Shown here one piece after another: positions 17,448 to 25,621 of a stretch of DNA of 64,000 nt. Source of the stretch: UBA1205 sp045534635 (lineage in GTDB: Bacteria; Bacteroidota; Bacteroidia; Bacteroidales; WCHB1-69); the NCBI GenBank assembly GCA_045534635.1, contig JAZSKB010000011.1, positions 1 to 64,000 on the forward strand. Direction: 5' to 3'. Within the stretch, counting starts at the first letter, position 1. Each line of letters opens with the position of its first letter. A model generated the notes under the pieces. It ran no database searches. It had not been told where the DNA came from and saw nothing but the letters and a program-made list of their open reading frames with translations. The position numbers and the translations under genes are program-made.

Positions 17448-18584
17448 TTAATGTTCTTCTGCGTGTTCTTCGTGAGTACCGATTGCTAATCCTATATAAA
17501 TAGATGACAACAATGTAAATACAAAGGCTTGGATAAATGCTACTAACAACTCAAGTACTGTCATAAATATATAGAAAAATACTGATACTACAGATACGCC
17601 ATAGCCTAATGCTGGAATCATTGCTCCAAATATAAATATTAAGCAAATAAATCCTAATGCGATAATGTGTCCTGCTGTGATATTGGCAAAAAGACGTATC
17701 ATTAATACTATTGGTTTGGTAAATACACCAATAATTTCAACAATGGGCATTAATGGAAGTGGAAATTTCAACCACCAAGGCACTCCTGGTGTGTTGAAAA
17801 TATCTACCCAATAATGTTTTGTTCCTGAAAAGTTGGTAATGAAAAAAGTAAATAATGCTAAAACCATTGTTACAGCAATATTTCCTGTTAAATTGGCTCC
17901 TCCAGGAAAAATTGGAATAAGACCAATTAAATTGTTTATAAATATAAAAAAGAATATTGTAAGCAAATAGGGGAGATATTTATTACTTTTATCTCCTAAT
18001 ATTGCTCTTGCAATGTCATCACGAACAAACAAAATAAGAGGTTCCATTAAACGGGCAATACCTTTTGGGGCAAGTTCGCCTCGTTTTTTATAATTTTTCG
18101 ATACAGATAAAAATATACACAATATGACAATGACACTAACAAACAATGCTAATACATTTTTTGTAATAGAAATATCTAAAAAGAATGATTCGGTATTAGG
18201 GCTACCATCTTCGTTTACTTTTATGATTTTTCCTTTTTGGAAACCTTCGTGACAAATGGCATATCCTAAATAGGATTCATGTCCATGATGAAAATGTTTT
18301 GATGAGAAAATATGCAAGCCTTCTTTATCAATAATGATAACGGGAAGATTTATGGAAATATGCTCACCTTTGTAGGTAAGAATATGCCAACTATAAGCAT
18401 CTACTACGTGTTCGAGAATGGTTTCTCCAACGTTAAACGACTCTTCTGTTTCTTGTTCTTCTGCTGAAATGTGTTGTTGGGCTTCTGTTGCTTGTAGGTT
18501 TGGCAGTAAAATGAAACAGAACATTGCAAACACTAAAATCTTCGATAAGATACAATTCCCTTTATTACAAATATTTATACTCAT
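17448..18584 (-). CDS. atpB: ATP synthase Fo subunit a
   Basis: A 378-residue a subunit from the preferred start. The essential stator arginine lies in MIRLFANITAGHIIALGF, and the LLVAFIQAFVFTLLSSIYIGLAI helix follows near the C-terminus. As in other Bacteroidota, the N-terminus carries an extra signal peptide and a periplasmic domain of about 150 residues before the first Fo helix. An in-frame ATG 39 nt further upstream (18623) overlaps the only candidate promoter, so I prefer 18584, which also starts directly before the signal-peptide region. No atpI, atpD or atpC is next to it. Confidence 0.95.
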   Translation of the reverse strand: MSINICNKGNCILSKILVFAMFCFILLPNLQATEAQQHISAEEQETEESFNVGETILEHVVDAYSWHILTYKGEHISINLPVIIIDKEGLHIFSSKHFHHGHESYLGYAICHEGFQKGKIIKVNEDGSPNTESFFLDISITKNVLALFVSVIVILCIFLSVSKNYKKRGELAPKGIARLMEPLILFVRDDIARAILGDKSNKYLPYLLTIFFFIFINNLIGLIPIFPGGANLTGNIAVTMVLALFTFFITNFSGTKHYWVDIFNTPGVPWWLKFPLPLMPIVEIIGVFTKPIVLMIRLFANITAGHIIALGFICLIFIFGAMIPALGYGVSVVSVFFYIFMTVLELLVAFIQAFVFTLLSSIYIGLAIGTHEEHAEEH

Positions 18585-18620
18585 ATCTTTTATTAAAAAT
18601 TCATCAAAATTTGATTTAAC

Positions 18621-18627
18621 CAAAGTA
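18621..18627 (-). promoter_or_regulatory. Weak candidate promoter for atpB operon
   Basis: TACTTTG on the minus strand is one base shorter than TAnnTTTG. It lies 37 nt upstream of the preferred atpB start, in a very A/T-rich stretch without a clear -33 element. Confidence 0.35.
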
Positions 18628-18758
18628 CAAATTTTTTTAATACAGAATGTAAAAAAATGAAAAAAAATTTAAAAAAAATTTAAAAAAAATTATGTCTTTG
18701 ATTTTCAGGCTTTTTTTGTTTTTCTACTTGTTGAAAGCATACCAAACGAAATCAATAA

Positions 18759-18791
18759 AAAAGGCGTTACATCAATATTGCAACGCCTTTT
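18759..18791 (-). terminator. Terminator of the giant surface-protein gene
   Basis: A perfect 10-bp stem (AAAAGGCGTT with AACGCCTTTT) and a 13-nt loop lie 22 nt after the stop at 18813 and are followed by further U residues on the minus strand. Confidence 0.85.
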
Positions 18792-18812
18792 GGGGTATTT
18801 AAGGTTGATTTT

Positions 18813-21800
18813 TTATTGTTTGATAAGTGTTTTACTTATCATTTGTTGACCAGTATTTATTACCACAAAATAGGTTCCTTTGGCGAAAGAATTTACATCA
18901 AGTTCATATATGGATTCATCAGAAACATAAGTTTGGGTATTGTAAAGCAATTGTCCTATTTCATTATAAATATAAATATCAACTTTTCCGTGGAAATTTC
19001 TAAATAGTATATTGCTCATTTGTGTTGTCGGATTTGGGAATATATTTATTGTTATATTATTGTCGTTATAGTTAGAAATATTGGTATTATCAAGTATAGT
19101 AAATGTACAAGTATTGCTTCCTTGATAATTTTTATCAATAATCGTGGCTTCTACCAAATAGTTACCTATTTCAATAGGAGCAGTTGTATCTCCGTTGTAA
19201 GTAATAATTAGTGGTAAATTCTCTGGAATTGTTTTTACTTCAATCCGTTTGGCATTACCATCGTAAATGTGAGACAAACTATCGTAAAATATAATTTCTG
19301 CTGTTGCTTTTTCGATAAATAAAGTTGTTGTGAACTTTAATGTATCGTTGTATGTTATACCATTGCAAGTTATATCAAATGCGGTTATACGTGCCTCGTA
19401 AACTCCAGCGTCAATAGGGGAAGGGATATTGATACTATCGTTTAGGAAATAAGAGATATGTTGCGTATAATTAGCAATGGAATCATCGATTAAAATAGAG
19501 GTTGAAATATTTTTTGCATTACCGTCATATATCTGATGAGTATCTGAAATGATAATTTGATATTCTGGCTTTTGAATTTCAAATATAAATGAAGTGTCTC
19601 CCAAAATATTGGTATCGTTTATGGTAATTGCTGCTTGATAAATTCCAGATTTTGTAGGAAGTGTTGTATCGTTGTTGTAAGTTACACTAAATGGTGTAAA
19701 CGATGGAACAACACTAATTTCTGCTGATTGTGGAAGTCCATTGTATGCAACAGAAGTTTGACTGATATTAAAAATTGCTTGTGCTTTTTCTATGGTGAAT
19801 ACAGCACTATCGCTTCCGAAATAATTGCTATCGCAAATGGTAACCATTAGTTGATAATCTCCTGCGGTAATAGCGTTACTATCTCCGTTATAGGAAACAT
19901 TGTAATTTACAATAGGTTGAATGTCAATTTGAGCGGTTTTACTTGTTCCATCATAAATATGATGAAGATTACTTAATTTGATGGAGGCTGATGCTTTTTC
20001 TATTGTCATAGTCGCATTTGTTGTTCCGTAATAGTTGGAATCAACAATGGTTACATCAACATTGTATGTTCCTGCGTTGATAGGATAATTGGTAGAATTG
20101 TTATATAAGATATTGCAATTTAGATTTTGGGGGTGTGTGGAAATGTTAGCCTTTTTAGTATTCCCATTGTAAGTTTGTATTAAAGATAAAGAATCGATGT
20201 GAATAGTTGCCAATGCTTTTTCAATGACAAGTGTATCAATAATATATCCCGTATAATTATCTTCATTGATGTTTACTTCTACAATATATGTTCCTGCGTT
20301 GATAGGAGGAATGCTATCTCCATTGTAGGTTATCGTATAAGATAAATTAGCGGGGGTAGTATTTATTGTAGCCTGAATATTGTTTCCATTGTATGTTTGT
20401 TTTAAATCAGATAGAGAAATATTGGCTTCTTTTTTATTGATAATAAATGTTGTAACATATTTTCCTTCGTAATTATTGTCAATGATAATAATTTCGGTGA
20501 TAAATGTATCACTATTAATGGGAGCAATCATATTATTATCGTAAAGAATTTTGGTTTGCAAGTTATCTGGGAATGTTATAAAGCCTATATTTTGAGGTTT
20601 AGTATTGTAAATAGATACACTATCAGTAACTTGTATTATTGCTTGTGCTTTTTTGATGGTCATTGTGCATATAGCGTAAGATGGCAATACAGTGCTATCA
20701 TCTACAAGAACAACAACATTGTACACACCTGCTTCTGTTGGCATTTCGCTTTTTCCGTTGTAGGTAATATTGTAATTAACATTAGCGGGTGCTATAGTAA
20801 ATATAGGGGAGTGTGGTTGTCCGTCGTATTCTAATGTTGTATCTGCTATTGTAATAATTGATAATTGTTTGGTGATAATAAATCTGGAACTATCTATACC
20901 TTGGTAATTATTGTCAACAATTTCTGCATAAATAGTATAATCTCCATTATTAATGGGTTGATTTATAGTATTGTATTTTATGTCAACATTTAATCCTTCT
21001 GGAATAGTGGTTACTATAGCAGTTTTGGGAGTGCCATCGTAATGTTGTATTGTGCTATCAAAAACAATAGTTGCTTTTGCTTTATTGATAATTAGCGTAT
21101 CGGAGGTTCTTCCGGAATAATTACTATCAACGATATTGGCAACAACAAAATATTTTCCAGCATTGATAGGTAAAGTAGTGTCACCATTGAATGTCAATGT
21201 ATATTGTAAATTATTTGGATAGATACTGATATTAGGTTGATGTGGTAAACTATCAAAAGTGTATTCCAAATCTTCTATAACAATAGGAGCAGTAGCCTTA
21301 TGAATAGTCATTGTAGAATGGGCTATGCCAAAATAATTTTCGGTAACAATTTTTGCTTCTACCAAGTAGGTTCCAGCGTTGGTAGGAGGGGTAGGGTGTC
21401 CATTATAAGTAACTTCATAATCAAGAAGAGGATTGTCTATATTTATTTTGACTTGTTTTGAGCTGTTGTCGTAAGTGAAAATAGTATCGGATATAGATAT
21501 GTTGACATTTTTTGGATATAAATGGAAAGAATGCCATATATATTCAGAAACACCATGTTCTTCGTCGGAGATGCTCAATCCGAGGTAATATTTTTTTCCA
21601 TCTTCAGTGGTAGATAAAATATTCGTATTGAGATTTATATTTTTTGTGTGTGATTCTAACATCATCATTCCGTTTTCATCGGTAATTTTCCACAAATATT
21701 CTCCAGAATAGTTTGTATCAGAATATTGTGCAGAAAGTGTATCTTCATAATTTAAAGAATCGTTGGCAATAATATTTCCTAAGTTCCATTCTTTTGCGAT

Positions 21801-23417
21801 TACAATTGTTTGTTTATTGTTGTTGATAGGAAATATTCCTGTTTCTGATGCTGTAATACATATTTTATTATTGTTAATAGAATATGAAGTAGAATCTGGC
21901 AAAATATCATATAATAAATTGACAGAATCGTTGATTGTCCAAGAAGAAGAAACATTTTTTGATAAAATAATTTGACTATGTGTATAGCCTGTATATTGAA
22001 TTGCGACAATTCCATTTTCTGAATTATCGAATGTTGGATAAGAGATTTCTCCATTGGCGTTCACATTGATGATAGAAACTGACAAACCATCAGCTCCGTT
22101 GCCACCATTACCACCATTCCCACCTTTTCCACCGTTGCCACCTTTTCCGCCGGCATTGCTACAATCGCAACTGCTAATATTTGAGTTAGTACCTGCTCCA
22201 CCGATACCACCTGTTCCGCCAATACCACCTTGACCGCCAATACCGCCAGAACCATAGTTTCCCGTGAAAATATTAGAATTGATGATAATAGGAGTTGTAG
22301 AAGCGAAACAATATATACCGAAAGAACTTCCACCACCGATACCACCAGTACCACCAGTACCACCAGAACCGCCACTACCGCCAGAACCACCAGACCAAGA
22401 GCCACATAAACTACCACTACCAGCACCGCCGCCACCGCCGCCACCAGCACCGCCAGTTCCATTGGTACCAGTTCCAGATTGGTCTCCGGGAATAAAATAT
22501 TCACTTAAAATAAAGGCTGTAATATTTCCATTGTTTCCATTGGTGCCGTTTGTACCATCTCCACCATTGCCACCAACGGTATTTTTTGCACCTCCATTAC
22601 CAGCAACACCGCCTGAGGCTCCATTGCCACCATTAGACCCTGCACTTCCTGAGTATCCAGCAGAGCCACTGCCGATACCGCCATTTCTACCACCGCCACT
22701 ATTGCCACCGGCACCGCCTGCAAGGGTTCCACTACCAACTCCTGCTGCTCCTTCTTGAGCATCGCCTCCATAACAAACTGCTACTTTTGTAATATGTCCA
22801 GGAAGTCCATTATTACCATTTATTCCGTTTGTTCCTGCTGTTCCGTTTGTTCCTGCTGTTGCATTGCCTGTTGTAATGGTACAATTTTCTATTTTTGTAT
22901 TTTTAGAATTATTGGCAATATGAATACCATATATAGATGTTCCTTTACCAGAAGACAATCTTTCTGATATGCTGGAACTTTCAACGATGATATTTAAATC
23001 TTTCAATGTCCAATTACTATCGGCATTAGAACGAAAACCTATTTTATGATTGTAAGTCCCTTTGGATTCAAGGTTATTAATATTGATAGTAGTAATAGAA
23101 TCTTTATGTTTTTTCCAAACGTTTTCTGTTGTTTCAAAGAACCAACCGCCTTCTATTATGATATTACTCTTTAATTCAAGAATTTTATTTTCGGAATAAA
23201 CACCTGCGGCAATACGTATATAGGTGAAATTTTCTTCGTTTGCGGAATCAATGGCAGCACTTATACTTTGCAAAGGTGCATTCCATTTGCCTGAAAAACT
23301 ATCATTGCCTTGAGGAGAAACGTATAATATTTGAGCGGTATTTTGAGCAAAAATATTTTCTATAAAACCAAATAATACACAAGTTAAACTATAAATTATT
23401 ATTTTCTTAACAAACAT
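18813..23417 (-). CDS. Giant T9SS surface protein: beta-helix, Gly-rich, 11 MBG
   Basis: A 1,534-residue exported protein. Residues 1-24 are a signal peptide. Residues 28-185 begin YVSPQGNDSFSGKWNAPLQSI, a DUF1565-like parallel beta-helix opening. About 186-445 is a glycine-rich block dominated by GGX triplets (GGSGGSGGSGG, GGIGGQGGIGG, GGNGGKGGNGG), interrupted by short beta-helix segments. About 450-650 is a beta domain. From about 650 to 1450 there are eleven consecutive modules of about 70 residues sharing YDG-PK-, ITYNGD-PINAGTY and a V-I-D-NY-G tail, which I read as MBG-type Ig-like domains. The last 80 residues form a type A T9SS sorting domain (IFPNPTT near its start, GTYFVVI, and a short basic end SKTLIKQ). 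T9SS genes are not in this window. Role: probably adhesin or matrix protein (inference). Confidence 0.85.
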   Translation of the reverse strand: MFVKKIIIYSLTCVLFGFIENIFAQNTAQILYVSPQGNDSFSGKWNAPLQSISAAIDSANEENFTYIRIAAGVYSENKILELKSNIIIEGGWFFETTENVWKKHKDSITTININNLESKGTYNHKIGFRSNADSNWTLKDLNIIVESSSISERLSSGKGTSIYGIHIANNSKNTKIENCTITTGNATAGTNGTAGTNGINGNNGLPGHITKVAVCYGGDAQEGAAGVGSGTLAGGAGGNSGGGRNGGIGSGSAGYSGSAGSNGGNGASGGVAGNGGAKNTVGGNGGDGTNGTNGNNGNITAFILSEYFIPGDQSGTGTNGTGGAGGGGGGGAGSGSLCGSWSGGSGGSGGSGGTGGTGGIGGGSSFGIYCFASTTPIIINSNIFTGNYGSGGIGGQGGIGGTGGIGGAGTNSNISSCDCSNAGGKGGNGGKGGNGGNGGNGADGLSVSIINVNANGEISYPTFDNSENGIVAIQYTGYTHSQIILSKNVSSSWTINDSVNLLYDILPDSTSYSINNNKICITASETGIFPINNNKQTIVIAKEWNLGNIIANDSLNYEDTLSAQYSDTNYSGEYLWKITDENGMMMLESHTKNINLNTNILSTTEDGKKYYLGLSISDEEHGVSEYIWHSFHLYPKNVNISISDTIFTYDNSSKQVKINIDNPLLDYEVTYNGHPTPPTNAGTYLVEAKIVTENYFGIAHSTMTIHKATAPIVIEDLEYTFDSLPHQPNISIYPNNLQYTLTFNGDTTLPINAGKYFVVANIVDSNYSGRTSDTLIINKAKATIVFDSTIQHYDGTPKTAIVTTIPEGLNVDIKYNTINQPINNGDYTIYAEIVDNNYQGIDSSRFIITKQLSIITIADTTLEYDGQPHSPIFTIAPANVNYNITYNGKSEMPTEAGVYNVVVLVDDSTVLPSYAICTMTIKKAQAIIQVTDSVSIYNTKPQNIGFITFPDNLQTKILYDNNMIAPINSDTFITEIIIIDNNYEGKYVTTFIINKKEANISLSDLKQTYNGNNIQATINTTPANLSYTITYNGDSIPPINAGTYIVEVNINEDNYTGYIIDTLVIEKALATIHIDSLSLIQTYNGNTKKANISTHPQNLNCNILYNNSTNYPINAGTYNVDVTIVDSNYYGTTNATMTIEKASASIKLSNLHHIYDGTSKTAQIDIQPIVNYNVSYNGDSNAITAGDYQLMVTICDSNYFGSDSAVFTIEKAQAIFNISQTSVAYNGLPQSAEISVVPSFTPFSVTYNNDTTLPTKSGIYQAAITINDTNILGDTSFIFEIQKPEYQIIISDTHQIYDGNAKNISTSILIDDSIANYTQHISYFLNDSINIPSPIDAGVYEARITAFDITCNGITYNDTLKFTTTLFIEKATAEIIFYDSLSHIYDGNAKRIEVKTIPENLPLIITYNGDTTAPIEIGNYLVEATIIDKNYQGSNTCTFTILDNTNISNYNDNNITINIFPNPTTQMSNILFRNFHGKVDIYIYNEIGQLLYNTQTYVSDESIYELDVNSFAKGTYFVVINTGQQMISKTLIKQ

Positions 23418-23454
23418 ATTTATTCTATTAATATCTATTCAAAAATTAAAGTTA

Positions 23455-23462
23455 CAAAAGTA
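23455..23462 (-). promoter_or_regulatory. Promoter of the giant surface-protein gene
   Basis: TACTTTTG on the minus strand matches TAnnTTTG. A TTTG at 23474-23477 is too close for a normal -33 element, so only the -7 box is supported. The leader would be about 32 nt. Confidence 0.5.
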
Positions 23463-23691
23463 TAAAAAAAAATCAAACGAAATGCAAATTTATCTATTTT
23501 TTTATTATTAGTCAGTTTTTATTTTGTTGTAAATAAGTATTTTAATACTGTTTTTTGTTGGTTTTTATCAAGTTAGTACAAATATAGGTTTGATAAGTAA
23601 ATTAGAATGTTGAAAAATAATTTTATAAAATTTTTTATTCCTGTATAACAATATTTTAATAAAGAAAGTAAAAATAAGTTGTATTTTTTTG

Positions 23692-23719
23692 TTTGTATTA
23701 AAAATTTTTGTATATTTGC
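23692..23719 (+). promoter_or_regulatory. Promoter of the unknown membrane-protein pair
   Basis: TATATTTG at 23712-23719 matches the -7 consensus; TTTG at 23692-23695 is a possible -33 element with 16-nt spacing. The leader is about 33 nt. Confidence 0.6.
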
Positions 23720-23756
23720 AAAAAAAAATGAAACACAATAAGTAAAATATATAAAA

Positions 23757-24380
23757 ATGATATTTAAAACACGAGAGATTAGGAAAAAGATTACCCAAAT
23801 GCGTAATCAGGGAATAAATGATGAATCCATATTGGAGGAATTGTCCGAAGAATATGGTAGAAGAAAAGTAAAAGAGGTAATTGTCGCAACGGCTTATATA
23901 CAAGATAGGTCAAAACATCGGTTATTTGTGGGAATTTTGCTTTTAATATCAATAGCAACCATTATATTTGATGTTATTTTAGAGAAGCAATTTTCAATGT
24001 TTCATAATTATTCATTTAGAGAAGTATGGTTTTCAAGTAAAACAACTATATTACTTTCAAATATAACTATGATAGTGTTTGTATTGGAGAAAAGGTATAG
24101 CCAAAGTATATATGTGTGGATTATGCTTGCTTGTATATGGACACCTTTTGCGTTTTTTGTGCATTTAATGTTTTCTGAAACTTATTTGTATGCAACGATA
24201 AATCTGTTATCTGTAATAGCGATATGTTTATTATCATTTTGGTTTCAACGAAAAATATTTCCAAAATATAATTTTTTTAAACAATCAATAAATAAAAATA
24301 TTTTGTTTTTATCTTTAGTAATCGCTATATTTATTTTGTGTTTATTGTTTGTGATTTATATAATAAGCAAGTATAATTAA
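23757..24380 (+). CDS. Five-TM membrane protein of unknown function
   Basis: I do not recognise this 207-residue protein. The N-terminal 58 residues are soluble, charged and predicted helical (KTREIRKKITQMRNQG, then ESILEELSEEYGRRKVKEVI), with the look of a small helix-turn-helix or coiled module. Five hydrophobic segments follow at roughly 59-78, 95-113, 119-141, 146-164 and 180-203. It has its own promoter and is followed after 29 nt by another small membrane protein, so the two are likely an operon. A role in sensing or membrane stress would only be a guess. Confidence 0.6.
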   Translation: MIFKTREIRKKITQMRNQGINDESILEELSEEYGRRKVKEVIVATAYIQDRSKHRLFVGILLLISIATIIFDVILEKQFSMFHNYSFREVWFSSKTTILLSNITMIVFVLEKRYSQSIYVWIMLACIWTPFAFFVHLMFSETYLYATINLLSVIAICLLSFWFQRKIFPKYNFFKQSINKNILFLSLVIAIFILCLLFVIYIISKYN

Positions 24381-24409
24381 GTTAAATAAAACATTAAAAT
24401 ATTTTAATT

Positions 24410-24826
24410 ATGGTGGAAGTAAAAATAAAAAAAGCAGATTTTCCAATATTGGTTTTTCCTGTCAATGTTTATATAGATGGAGAAAAGAAAGGGAAAATAG
24501 GTTGTTTTTTCGGTAAAAGAACAATAGGTATCGAAGAGGGAATACATAGTTTGGAATTAAAGTGTTGTATTCCATTGTTTTATTCAAAAAGAGAGTTGAC
24601 AATAACGGAGAATACAACAATAGAAATTCACAAACAAAGTGACAAATACTTGAAATTTATATTTTTGATGAGCTTATTGGTTATCTTTTATCTTTTTACA
24701 CCATTGGAAATAATACCCAATATAGTATTACTTGCATTAATTTTTGTTTTTTCTGTGATAGGAATAATAAGTGATATTGTAAATAGGAAAGATTTTTATA
24801 CTGTAAAAAAAGTAATTAATAAGTGA
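24410..24826 (+). CDS. Small protein with a PEGA-like beta domain and a TM hairpin
   Basis: A 138-residue protein without a signal peptide. Residues 1-80 read as a small beta domain (FPVNVYIDGEKKGKIG, then GIHSLELKC), the pattern of PEGA-like or DUF-type beta-sandwich domains in which a short strand carries a Y-I-D-G turn. Residues 84-102 and 107-127 are two hydrophobic segments forming a membrane hairpin. The domain would face the cytoplasm if the N-terminus is inside. It is the second gene after the five-TM protein and ends at a strong terminator. Function unknown. Confidence 0.55.
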   Translation: MVEVKIKKADFPILVFPVNVYIDGEKKGKIGCFFGKRTIGIEEGIHSLELKCCIPLFYSKRELTITENTTIEIHKQSDKYLKFIFLMSLLVIFYLFTPLEIIPNIVLLALIFVFSVIGIISDIVNRKDFYTVKKVINK

Positions 24827-24842
24827 TAATTTGAGTAAATTT

Positions 24843-24876
24843 AAATATCCCGCCACCGAAGGTGGCGGGATATTTT
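24843..24876. terminator. Strong bidirectional terminator
   Basis: A perfect 15-bp stem (CCCGCCACC core) closed by a GAA loop, with A-rich and T-rich flanks, stands between the convergent genes ending at 24826 and 24910. Confidence 0.9.
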
Positions 24877-24909
24877 TGTATCTTATTGGATTGTAAAACT
24901 TAAAATTTC

Positions 24910-25398
24910 TTATTTAATTCTTTTGCAATTGACAAATTTTTTATCAATTATCAGCAAAAGTTCTTCTATAATGTTTTCGTATTGGAAGCGGCTACCACAA
25001 TCGTACATTTTTTTTATAGGATTATCGTTTAAAATCAATTTATTGAGTTGTTCTAACGATGGAGGAGATTTCAATTTGGCATATTCATCATAAGTCAAAG
25101 AAATAAAAACGCTATTGGCATTGATACCTCTATTATCAAGGTAATAACCTTTTTTTAACGGAGTTGGAGCACTATTTTCGTTAATATCTTTTGGGTCTGG
25201 ATAAGAAACTATTTGTTTTTTATCGGAAGAAAGTGTAATTGGCACTTTGTTTACATATTTTTTTGCGACTTTGTAAACAATAGTAGGAGGAGCCGCCATA
25301 GTTGATTTTGCTTTTGTAACTTGTTGGGGTTCCTGACCAATAGCGGTCACACTTGCGAATAATAATGCTACACTTAATATAAAATGGTATGATTTCAT
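24910..25398 (-). CDS. Secreted protein of unknown function
   Basis: From the preferred ATG at 25398 the protein has 162 residues, starting with a clean signal peptide (SYHFILSVALLFASVTAIGQ, about 3-22). An upstream in-frame ATG at 25455 lies beyond the promoter and would add an untypical 19 residues in front of the signal, so I reject it. The mature part is lysine-rich with no recognised domain; two Cys residues near the C-terminus (YDCGSRF and VNCKRIK) could form a disulphide. It is monocistronic, with its own promoter and a terminator. I cannot assign a function. Confidence 0.6.
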   Translation of the reverse strand: MKSYHFILSVALLFASVTAIGQEPQQVTKAKSTMAAPPTIVYKVAKKYVNKVPITLSSDKKQIVSYPDPKDINENSAPTPLKKGYYLDNRGINANSVFISLTYDEYAKLKSPPSLEQLNKLILNDNPIKKMYDCGSRFQYENIIEELLLIIDKKFVNCKRIK

Positions 25399-25421
25399 AA
25401 TAATAAGAATTAACTTTTTTG

Positions 25422-25429
25422 CAAAAATA
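25422..25429 (-). promoter_or_regulatory. Promoter of the secreted protein at 24910-25398
   Basis: TATTTTTG on the minus strand fits TAnnTTTG and lies 23 nt upstream of the chosen start at 25398, ruling out the longer reading frame. Confidence 0.6.
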
Positions 25430-25597
25430 ACATTTTTTTTTATACAAAATAACATTTAGAATAGTCTTTTTTAACAAATGAAATTTTACTTTAAAATAAA
25501 TATAGAATTGTTTTGCAATCTATTGAAAAAGGATTTAATTAAAATAAGAATGTTTATAAATTGCATAGAAAGAAAAAAAAATAATAAAAAAAAATGT

Positions 25598-25605
25598 TTC
25601 CTTTG
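25598..25605 (+). promoter_or_regulatory. Candidate promoter for the OmpA-family operon
   Basis: TTCCTTTG is one base off TAnnTTTG and lies 16 nt upstream of the lipoprotein start at 25622. It is weaker than the other boxes, but the position supports the short start. Confidence 0.4.
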
Positions 25606-25621
25606 CAAGAAAAAAATAAAG

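Larger units (their letters stand above)
23418..23756. other. Divergent AT-rich intergenic region
   Basis: This 339-nt gap separates the giant surface-protein gene (minus) from the unknown membrane-protein pair (plus). It holds one promoter in each direction and a weak 5-bp hairpin (AGTAT/ATACT) at 23536-23549 followed by T residues. I see no small gene, RNA structure or repeat that I can support. Confidence 0.6.

Noticed and set aside
19080..21500. Regularly spaced similar DNA blocks of about 210 nt
   Set aside because: They are the coding copies of the MBG modules, diverged at DNA level, and not a separate repeat or mobile element.
22264..22758. Plus-strand frame of 164 codons, very rich in proline
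   Set aside because: It is the antisense of the GGX-coding block: the reverse complement of Gly codons reads as Pro. It has no promoter or start context and disappears outside the repeat.
22061..22771. Short GGT/GCC-type DNA repeats resembling a CRISPR or satellite array
   Set aside because: The period is 9 nt and follows the GGX codons of the large gene; there are no constant repeats with unique spacers.
23536..23549. Hairpin followed by T residues, possible terminator
   Set aside because: Only five A/T-rich base pairs; such structures are expected by chance in this region.
23568..23903. Minus-strand frame of 111 codons overlapping the five-TM gene
   Set aside because: Very AT-rich, Phe/Tyr/Ile-rich product without any family pattern; the plus-strand gene in the same place has a promoter and normal codon use.
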